A stretch of 12,695 nucleotides of DNA from Desulfobacula sp. Its GTDB lineage: Bacteria; Desulfobacterota; Desulfobacteria; Desulfobacterales; Desulfobacteraceae. The DNA is taken from assembly GCA_027858355.1 (NCBI GenBank), contig JAQICW010000217.1:1-12695 (forward strand), read 5' to 3'. Below, piece by piece: positions 7,348 through 12,695 of the stretch (positions are counted from its first letter, which is position 1; the number at the start of each line of letters is the position of its first letter). The notes beneath the pieces were generated by a model, which did no database searches, was not told the origin of the DNA, and saw only the letters and a program-made list of their open reading frames with translations. The translations under genes were made by a program, and so were the position numbers.

Positions 7348-8226
7348 TTATCTCAATTTGGCTGCATTCAGATAGTCCACAAGATTATCGACACCGCCGA
7401 TGGTAATAATATGAACCCCCTGACAAATATCTTTCAGGTTTTTAACAGTATCGGCAAAAAGCTCCGTACTTGCCTTTTTTTTATTCGGGGATTTCATCAG
7501 TTTCTGGATGACCCATTCAGGTACAAGTCCGGATTTAAAATGCCGGTTCAAAAATTTACCCATCCCTGCTGTTCTCAAAATCATGACTTCAGCAATGACA
7601 GGGATTTTAAAAGGCTCAACCTGCTTCATGAACCTGGCAAACTGGTCAACATCAAAAATAGGGGTCGTCAAAAAATATCCAGTACCCACATTCATCATAT
7701 CTTCCATTTCTTCCATGCCGCGCTTTGGCATGTTTTTCCCCCAGGGTGTTTCAACCCCTGAACCCAGGACAAATTCAACCTTGCTGTCAAGCTCTTTTCC
7801 TTCAATTGTAACCCCTTGTTTCAAATGATCCATCACCGATGCCAGTTTTCCCGAATCAACATGGAAGAACATTGATTCCTGCAGCGTATCCCCAGAAATC
7901 CTGTAGTCTTCTGTAAATACCAGAAGATTTTCAACACCTGTATCATGGGCAAGTGTCAGATCCTTTTGCAATTGGAATCGATTTTTATCTCTTGTCGTGG
8001 TCTGGTAAATCGCGTTCAGATTATTCTTTTTAAGAAGGCCACATGTTTTGATGGTATCGCTCACAACACCTTCGAGCTCTATTTCCGAGACAGACACACC
8101 ATCCACACGGCCTTTTACCCTGCCAAGGCTTTCAACAATCACCTCTGGTTCATCATCACCCAGAGGAACCTGCACTTCCGACGTCACAACAAATCTCTTT
8201 TTTTCCAAAGATTCCTTTAAATTCAT
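7348..8226 (-). CDS. Divergent MetF-family (methylenetetrahydrofolate reductase-like) protein
   Basis: A 292-residue protein of the MetF TIM-barrel family, a paralogue of the canonical MetF at the left edge. It keeps the opening Glu (VVTSEVQVP, E17), a TTTRDKNRFQLQKDL segment (76-90) equivalent to the folate/flavin-binding TCRDRN region of MetF, and LLVFTEDY (101-108) where MetF has LSGDH. It lacks the GPPKG signature, so folate or flavin binding may be altered. Late segments IITIGGVDNLVDYL are normal for a barrel end. The ATG overlaps the regulator's stop codon (ATGA), with its ribosome site (GGAGG) inside that gene, so translation is coupled. It is followed after 14 bases by hdrC-hdrB. Possible roles: a second reductase subunit, a folate-binding scaffold, or a methyl-branch enzyme of different specificity. 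The family is fairly sure, the reaction is not. Confidence 0.8.
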   Translation of the reverse strand: MNLKESLEKKRFVVTSEVQVPLGDDEPEVIVESLGRVKGRVDGVSVSEIELEGVVSDTIKTCGLLKKNNLNAIYQTTTRDKNRFQLQKDLTLAHDTGVENLLVFTEDYRISGDTLQESMFFHVDSGKLASVMDHLKQGVTIEGKELDSKVEFVLGSGVETPWGKNMPKRGMEEMEDMMNVGTGYFLTTPIFDVDQFARFMKQVEPFKIPVIAEVMILRTAGMGKFLNRHFKSGLVPEWVIQKLMKSPNKKKASTELFADTVKNLKDICQGVHIITIGGVDNLVDYLNAAKLR

Positions 8227-8813
8227 GATCTGCCTCCTTCCTCTTTTAATCCGAGTAATTTGGCCACTTCATCCTTGAGCTTTGACAGAGGCAATGGCTT
8301 TGAAAAACAGACATCCGCACCATTCTCTTTCATCTGGGCGAATTTATCATCATCCAGGTATGCAGATAAGACGATAATTTTAGTATTTTTTGTTTTTTCG
8401 TTGGACTTGATTTTTTTACAGACTTCATAGCCTTTGATATCGGGCATCATAATGTCTAAAATCAAAAGGTCAGGTTTAAAATGATTTACCTGGAGCCCGG
8501 CCTCAAAACCGTCCGAGGCTGAAAGCACCTCATAGTCGAATTCATCCTCCTCTAAAGCCTGTACAATTGACTCAACAATGATCATGTCATCATCAACCAC
8601 AAGAATTTTTTTTCGGGCGCTTTCATCTTTTTCTTCAGGGATCGGGATTCCCTGGCTTCTCATAAAGGTTTCAAGATCAGATTTTTTTATCCTGCGATGT
8701 CCGCCAACTGTGCGGTACGCCTTAATGTGTCCGGCTTCCACCCAGTTTATGATGGTTTTCGACGAAACATTGCAGTATTTGCATGCAGTGAATACAGTCA
8801 ACGTGTCTTCCAT
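8223..8813 (-). CDS. MerR-type HTH plus receiver-domain response regulator
   Basis: A 196-residue regulator with the DNA-binding domain first. Residues 5-52 form a MerR/excisionase (BldC-like) winged helix (CNVSSKTIINWVEAGHI, then the wing YRTVGGHRRI). Residues 68-190 form a CheY-like receiver with acidic pocket D74/D75, phospho-acceptor D120 (LLILDIMMP), S150 and K172 (FSKP). HTH-before-receiver is the reverse of the usual OmpR/NarL order but known for this family. It heads the hdr-met operon and overlaps the next gene by four bases, so it probably controls its own operon; the kinase just upstream is the obvious partner. The ATG has an excellent ribosome site (AAGGAGGTG, 5 bases upstream). 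Partner and targets are inference from position. Confidence 0.88.
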   Translation of the reverse strand: MEDTLTVFTACKYCNVSSKTIINWVEAGHIKAYRTVGGHRRIKKSDLETFMRSQGIPIPEEKDESARKKILVVDDDMIIVESIVQALEEDEFDYEVLSASDGFEAGLQVNHFKPDLLILDIMMPDIKGYEVCKKIKSNEKTKNTKIIVLSAYLDDDKFAQMKENGADVCFSKPLPLSKLKDEVAKLLGLKEEGGRS

Positions 8814-8848
8814 AACACCTCCTTTTTTGGGGATCTTATTAGTTTAGT

Positions 8849-8913
8849 TATTATAGTTATTATATAAAATCTATCCTGTCAAGCAATTAATTAATACTAT
8901 AATAACTATAATA
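8849..8913. promoter_or_regulatory. Operator-like region: 16-base inverted repeat built of 9-base direct repeats
   Basis: TATTATAGTTATTATA (8849-8864) recurs as its exact reverse complement at 8898-8913. Each side also contains tandem copies of a 9-base unit: TAGTTATTA twice on the left (one overlapping the arm's outer edge) and ACTATAATA twice on the right. The 33-base centre holds the -35 box of the operon promoter, and the left arm covers its -10 boxes. BldC-type MerR-like proteins bind head-to-tail on direct repeats, so self-regulation by the adjacent regulator is plausible. Low complexity of the AT-rich sequence is the caveat. Confidence 0.55.
8850..8882 (-). promoter_or_regulatory. Candidate promoter of the regulator-hdr-met operon
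   Basis: On the minus strand a perfect TTGACA (8882-8877) is followed 21 bases later by a perfect TATAAT (8855-8850); a second TATAAT lies at only 12 bases (8864-8859). Neither spacing is the usual 17. Long spacers are typical of promoters opened by MerR-family activators, though those are usually 19-20. Transcription would start about 30 bases before the regulator's ATG. Confidence 0.5.
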
Positions 8914-8995
8914 CAGATAATAACTTCCTGAAGATATCGGACACCATCCCCATTACAAAGGGGTTTAACGTATTTTGATACGAAAATGACAATAT

Positions 8996-9025
8996 GGGCC
9001 GACAAAAATAAATTTTTGTCGGCCC
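8996..9025 (-). terminator. Perfect 13-pair hairpin downstream of the kinase gene
   Basis: GGGCCGACAAAAA and TTTTTGTCGGCCC pair without mismatch around a four-base loop, 86 bases past the kinase stop and before the next operon's promoter, a natural place for a transcript end. The U/A pairs are next to the loop and no U-run follows the GC-rich base, so it departs from the standard terminator form; termination is inferred from position. A shorter all-AT inverted repeat (9079-9094) lies between it and the kinase stop. The remaining bases of this gap show only weak pairings (for example 8969-8982). Confidence 0.45.
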
Positions 9026-9110
9026 TAAATATTTAATTGGAAAAATATCAGGATATTAGAAAAAAATTGAAAAACTAGTTGAAAATTTTTTCAAAATTTC
9101 CGATCAGGAA

Positions 9111-10934
9111 CTATTTGCCGGCAATGGGAAACGTGATAGTAAATTTTGTCCATTGTCCTTCTTCAGATTCAACTATAATCTCCCCGCCATGGTCTTTGAT
9201 AAAGCCATAACAGACAGAAAGCCCCAGACCTACTCCCTGAACGCTATCATTTTTAGTGGTGAAAAAAGAATCAAAAATCTTTTTAATATGGTCAGGACTT
9301 ATACCTGTCCCTGAATCCTTGATAATGATAAAAAGTTTTTCAGAAACAACTTTAGTGGAGACTTCAAGGTTGCCGCCATCTGGCATGGCATACATGGCAT
9401 TGGAAAACATATTGATGAATACCTGACGTAATTGATCCCTGGATGCCAGAATGACTCCCGGGTTCTCAGCAAGATCCATGATTACTTTTATACTGTTTTC
9501 CCTGAACCGTTTTTCATATAACATCATCAGTTCATCAATGATCACATTAATATCTATTTCTATGCGTTTGTCCTGATCCGGCTTTGAAAAAGACAGCATT
9601 TTTTTCAGCATGTCAGCCAGACGTTCAATCTCAGACAAAGACATATCCAAAAGTTTTCGCCTCTTGTTTTGAGGAGAAATTTCGGTTTTCATCAATTCAA
9701 GGGTGTTCATAATACCAAACAGCGGGTTGTTGAGTTCGTGTGCAATCTGGGAAGTCAGCCTGCCCATGGCAGCCAGCTTTTCTGACTGGAGCAGATGCTG
9801 TCTTGCTTCGCCGAGTTCTCGTTCTGTTTGAAGCTGTTCCTTTAAATCAACAAATAATCCAACCGTTGCCAGTTCATTTCCTTTTTCATCATAAAGGATA
9901 CTGGCAGAAAGGTTACCTTCAACTAACTCACCATTATCTTTTTTAAAATTTAATAAATAAGAGTTCAGCTTGCCCCTGCCCCCGAATTTTTCATCCCTCA
10001 TCATCTCCATGACACTCTTGGCCACCTTGTTTGAAAAAATCTGCTGTATGGTCATTTTTTCAACCACCTGGTCAAATTTAACTCCAAAGATATCTTCAGC
10101 ACTCTTGTTCCACAATTTGATAATGCCCATCATATCCATAGCCATAATGGCATTGGGAGAACTTGAAATAATTTGATCCAAAAAATCATGGGCTTCTTTT
10201 ATTTCAATCTGATGTTTTTTTCTCCGGGTCTGATCCACAACGATCCCTTCATATCCTAAAATATCCCCGTTGGTGTCGTACCTTACAGTACTTGTTAAAA
10301 GTATATGAATTATGTTCCCGTCCCGACGTCTCCACTTCAACTCGTAATCAACTACCTGACCTTTTTTTTCTATGATTTGTGTATATTTTCGCCTGTCCTC
10401 AGGACTTAAATAGACATCCCTTGCAAGATCAAGGGAAAGAAATTCTTCCTTATCCTTGTACCCGAGCATTTTTAACAGTGCAGGGTTTACATCCAGAAAC
10501 CGTCCCTGCTTACTGCTGATAAACACGCCACACCCTACATGAGTAAAAAGTCTTTGATAGCTTTCTTTAGAAGATTTAAGCTTTTCTTCCTGTTGCACTC
10601 TGCGGGAGATATCACGATATATGGAAAGTTTGGATATGGTTTTGTCCTGGTTTGTAACGGGGAGCTCTGACAGGGCAAATATTTTATCAACAGATTCAAT
10701 ATGGACCTCACTGTGATGGGTTTCATTCTTAATAAAAACTTCATCATATTTACACCAATGGCAAGGTTTATCAGACTGAATCAATACTTCATGGCATTTT
10801 TTGCCGATCCCCTCTCCAAAAAGTTCTTTCATGAATTTATTCATGTATTCAACTGTATAATCGCTATTGATAATATAGATACCATCTTCAAACGCATCCA
10901 GTACATTCAGGAGTCTTGGAGTTTTAGCAGCCAT
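9111..10934 (-). CDS. Soluble PAS-PAS-PAS sensor histidine kinase
   Basis: A 607-residue kinase without membrane segments, so a cytoplasmic sensor. Three PAS domains: about 5-110, 123-240 (with a PAC-like YELKWRRRDGN) and 247-365. The phospho-acceptor helix has H399 (IAHELNNPL), and the ATPase domain has the N box (N512), DSGTGI (540-545) and GVGLGLS (567-573), followed by a normal C-terminus. PAS1 carries C47-x10-C58-x2-C61 (KCHEV...PCHWC), which could bind metal, heme or an FeS cluster, or act as a redox switch. ATG 10934 follows AAAGGAG by about 7 bases. It is codirectional with the regulator operon but separated from it by 297 bases with its own promoter. It probably phosphorylates D120 of that regulator; this pairing is inferred from adjacency only. 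Confidence 0.92.
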   Translation of the reverse strand: MAAKTPRLLNVLDAFEDGIYIINSDYTVEYMNKFMKELFGEGIGKKCHEVLIQSDKPCHWCKYDEVFIKNETHHSEVHIESVDKIFALSELPVTNQDKTISKLSIYRDISRRVQQEEKLKSSKESYQRLFTHVGCGVFISSKQGRFLDVNPALLKMLGYKDKEEFLSLDLARDVYLSPEDRRKYTQIIEKKGQVVDYELKWRRRDGNIIHILLTSTVRYDTNGDILGYEGIVVDQTRRKKHQIEIKEAHDFLDQIISSSPNAIMAMDMMGIIKLWNKSAEDIFGVKFDQVVEKMTIQQIFSNKVAKSVMEMMRDEKFGGRGKLNSYLLNFKKDNGELVEGNLSASILYDEKGNELATVGLFVDLKEQLQTERELGEARQHLLQSEKLAAMGRLTSQIAHELNNPLFGIMNTLELMKTEISPQNKRRKLLDMSLSEIERLADMLKKMLSFSKPDQDKRIEIDINVIIDELMMLYEKRFRENSIKVIMDLAENPGVILASRDQLRQVFINMFSNAMYAMPDGGNLEVSTKVVSEKLFIIIKDSGTGISPDHIKKIFDSFFTTKNDSVQGVGLGLSVCYGFIKDHGGEIIVESEEGQWTKFTITFPIAGK

Positions 10935-10979
10935 TAAAAATCTCCTTTAAATCAAAAGTAAAATAGAGTATTATTAAAA

Positions 10980-11012
10980 ATTATAGATACGCGGCCTCCT
11001 GTTTTTTGTCAA
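10980..11012 (-). promoter_or_regulatory. Candidate promoter of the histidine kinase gene
   Basis: Minus-strand TTGACA (11012-11007) is followed after 21 bases by TATAAT (10985-10980), the same spacing as the hdr-met operon promoter, and the bases before TATAAT are similar too (TATC here, TAAC there). The start point would lie about 39 bases before the kinase ATG. The spacer contains AGGAGGCC and the -35 is preceded by GGCC, giving a short GGCCT/AGGCC inverted repeat around it. Confidence 0.5.
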
Positions 11013-11139
11013 GGCCAGCCTGGGCCGACACAACAATCCTCATACAGGTTGCTATTCTTAACGATTTATGATGGTTCCGCTAAGGGCCGCCAGCATGGAA
11101 ACAACAGATGTTTTAAAATTTGCGATCCTAATATGTCCA

Positions 11140-11159
11140 CAACTGAAAGGTATCAGTTG
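11140..11159. promoter_or_regulatory. Operator-like inverted repeat upstream of EamA gene
   Basis: CAACTGA-AAGGTA-TCAGTTG is a perfect 7-base inverted repeat with a 6-base spacer, 13 bases before the candidate -35 box of the transporter gene. Size and place fit a dimeric activator or repressor site. The cognate regulator is not visible in the window. Confidence 0.4.
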
Positions 11160-11172
11160 AGTTAAATATCCA

Positions 11173-11201
11173 TTGACAGAAATAAAAGCATTGGCTACAC
11201 A
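11173..11201 (+). promoter_or_regulatory. Candidate promoter of the EamA transporter gene
   Basis: A consensus TTGACA (11173-11178) is followed after 17 bases by TACACA (11196-11201), a weak -10. TATAAG at 11211 is a better-looking -10 but has no -35 at proper distance. Confidence 0.35.
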
Positions 11202-11264
11202 AGACCTTCGTATAAGTGATGTTTTCTGTCTGTGTAATGCACATGAACACAAAAAGGGATAAAA

Positions 11265-12182
11265 ATGGGGTTTAATAAACACTCTTTGCTGAAGCTTAAA
11301 GATAATCCAATGCTTGCAATGTCAACCCTTTTTATGGGTGCTTTCATGATCAGCTTTTCCGGTGTCTGGGTAAAGACCAGTCAGGTAACGCCTGCATCTT
11401 CCGCCTTTTATAGAGTCTTTTTCGGCGGCATTATATTATTATTGCTTACCCTGTTTAATAGAGAATTAAAATGGTATGGCCTTAAACACATTGCCCTGCT
11501 TTTTTTGTGTGGCCTTATATTTGCTCTGGATCTCTTTTTTTATCATTCAACCATTGAACGTATTGGTCCTGGACTTGGTACGATACTTCCCAATTTTCAG
11601 GTCATCATTCTCACATGTGCGGGCATATTTTTTTTCAAAGAAAATTTGCAAAAGTCATTTTTATTCTCCATTCCCATTGCTTTTGCAGGACTTTATATGA
11701 TTGTTGGTTTTGACTGGGACTCTTTACCAAAACTATATCAAATCGGTGTTCTTATGGGCATTTTGACAGCATTCTTTTATGCTTTTTTCCTGCTCTCCTT
11801 GAGAAAACTTCAAGCAGGTATGGAGAACTCTTCAATTTTTTATGTTCTTATGCTTGTCTCTTTGGCAACAGCATTTTTCCTTGCAGTGGAAATGATCCTA
11901 ACAGAAGAAACATTTAAAATCCCAACCATACAAAGCTTTCTGGCCCTGGGCTCTCTGGGTCTGTTCAGCCAAGCTGCCGGCTGGATACTTATTACCAACG
12001 CATTGCCCCATGTGCGCACCTCTTATTCAGGAATCATACTCCTTCTCCAACCGGCTCTTGCTTTTGTCTGGGATGTTCTGTTTTTCCAGCGTTCAACAAC
12101 ACTTATCAACTGGGCAGGTGTTTTGCTTGCATTGTTTGCCATATATATTGCAACTATTGGCAAAGCCAGCGTAAAATCATAA
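11265..12182 (+). CDS. EamA/DMT-superfamily membrane transporter
   Basis: A 305-residue, highly hydrophobic protein with the two-EamA-repeat design (about 15-147 and 158-298, roughly ten membrane helices). Typical features are SFSGVWVKTSQVTPASSAFYR near the start (30-50), a central repeat boundary around the charged FDWDSLPK (149-156), and PALAFVWDVLFF (263-274) near the end of repeat two, where many relatives have a glutamate after the aromatic run but this one has Q275. Members export or import amino acids, nucleotides or drugs; the substrate cannot be told here. ATG 11265 follows AAGGGA by about 5 bases. It is divergent from the kinase gene and probably unrelated to the hdr-met operon. Confidence 0.87.
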   Translation: MGFNKHSLLKLKDNPMLAMSTLFMGAFMISFSGVWVKTSQVTPASSAFYRVFFGGIILLLLTLFNRELKWYGLKHIALLFLCGLIFALDLFFYHSTIERIGPGLGTILPNFQVIILTCAGIFFFKENLQKSFLFSIPIAFAGLYMIVGFDWDSLPKLYQIGVLMGILTAFFYAFFLLSLRKLQAGMENSSIFYVLMLVSLATAFFLAVEMILTEETFKIPTIQSFLALGSLGLFSQAAGWILITNALPHVRTSYSGIILLLQPALAFVWDVLFFQRSTTLINWAGVLLALFAIYIATIGKASVKS

Positions 12183-12210
12183 TTTTTTTATCTTGATTTT
12201 ATTTTTGTAA

Positions 12211-12695
12211 AGAACATTTCAAGGTTGCTATCCCAGCCAGTGCAAGTCTGATGTAAAATTTCTTATGGAAAAAATTCCAAATCTTGACGGATCACTTGTC
12301 ATTAACAGCAAACAATCCATTGATCTTGGCGGAATCACATTAAATCTGATCAAAATTAAAGGCCACTCTCCTGGAAACCTTATCGGGATTTTAAACTCAG
12401 AAAAAATCCTGTTCAGCTCTGACAGCCTTGGATTTCATTTTCCAGGCAGGGGATATCTGCCTTTATACTTTACCAGTGCTCATGAATATCTTTCAACCCT
12501 TTATTTTATTAAGGAATTTAACCCTTCCATTATCTGCCCTGCGCACCAGGGCTATATGGCAGGAAACGATGCGGCAACAGGAATCCAGGAGTCCCTGGAT
12601 ATTACACTCAACACTATTAAAAACATAAACCAATCGCCTTTTTCTGATGAAAGACTTGCCATGGAATTGTTTGAACAAAGCTATAAGGATGAAGT
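12211..12695 (+). pseudogene. Metallo-beta-lactamase-fold protein, N-terminally truncated remnant, also cut by window edge
   Basis: The frame open from 12211 encodes the second half of an MBL-fold hydrolase: GHSPGNLIGI (metal His, 12361 onward), LFSSDSLGF (bridging Asp) and CPAHQGY (last metal His), and it runs off the right edge without a stop. The N-terminal half with the HxHxDH metal motif is absent: only 82 bases separate the first in-frame ATG (12265) from the intact transporter's stop. That ATG has no ribosome site. In the adjacent frame, bases 12206-12250 read CKEHFKVAIPASASL before a stop, which looks like preceding MBL sequence, suggesting a frameshift near 12250 as well as loss of the 5' part. 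A short real gene starting at 12265 cannot be excluded. Confidence 0.62.

Larger units (their letters stand above)
10935..11264. other. Divergent intergenic region between kinase and EamA transporter
   Basis: The 330 bases hold the kinase promoter on the left, and a 7-base inverted repeat and a candidate transporter promoter on the right. The middle (about 11013-11139) contains no ORF with recognisable protein sequence, tRNA or strong hairpin that I can see. Confidence 0.6.

Noticed and set aside
11022..11030. GGGCCGACA shared with the hairpin at 8996
   Set aside because: The match is only nine bases and lacks the pairing arm, so chance is sufficient.
11058..11282. Minus-strand 74-codon frame between kinase and transporter
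   Set aside because: Overlaps the transporter start and its promoter, and shows no family similarity or ribosome site.
12183..12210. T-rich run after the transporter as intrinsic terminator
   Set aside because: Only a four-pair stem (TGGC/GCCA) is found before it, too far from the T-run to form a standard terminator.

Overview
The window looks like the chromosome of an anaerobic, probably sulfate-reducing bacterium of the Desulfobacteraceae type (Desulfobacterota). The reasons are a methylene-tetrahydrofolate reductase / heterodisulfide-reductase-like gene set, in-frame TGA (selenocysteine) codons in iron-sulfur proteins, moderate-to-low GC, and a soluble PAS-rich histidine kinase. The genus assignment is inference.

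Layout. Nearly everything from 1 to 10934 lies on the minus strand and reads right to left. A three-PAS histidine kinase (10934-9111) is followed by a 297-base gap with a perfect hairpin and an AT-rich promoter/operator region. Then comes a tightly packed operon: a MerR-type HTH plus receiver-domain regulator (8813-8223), a divergent MetF paralogue (8226-7348, 4-base overlap), an HdrC-HdrB fusion (7333-6047), a 1481-residue HdrA-GltD-HdrA flavoprotein (6031-1586), MvhD (1543-1112), MetV (999-364) and a canonical MetF that runs off the left edge (342-1). On the plus strand at the right are an EamA/DMT transporter (11265-12182) and the remains of a metallo-beta-lactamase-fold gene that runs off the right edge.

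Main result. Two genes that look broken or short are best read as selenoproteins. The HdrC-HdrB protein appears as two ORFs split by one TGA (6616-6614). MvhD appears to start late because of a TGA at 1495-1493. In both cases the protein resumes in the same frame with good family sequence, the TGA sits at a family cysteine position or its likely equivalent, and a hairpin with the same apical sequence (CCUGGNAGG) follows at SECIS distance. The full lengths are 428 and 143 residues.

How the genes work together. HdrC-B, HdrA and MvhD form an electron-transfer (probably flavin-based bifurcating) assembly around MetF/MetV, which interconverts methylene-THF and methyl-THF in the Wood-Ljungdahl pathway. 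The GltD/NfnB-like insert in HdrA offers an NAD(P)H site. In a sulfate reducer this complex could run in the methyl-oxidising direction. The first gene of the operon is a regulator, and the kinase upstream is its likely partner. Both promoters share an unusual TTGACA-N21-TATAAT layout, suggesting joint control.
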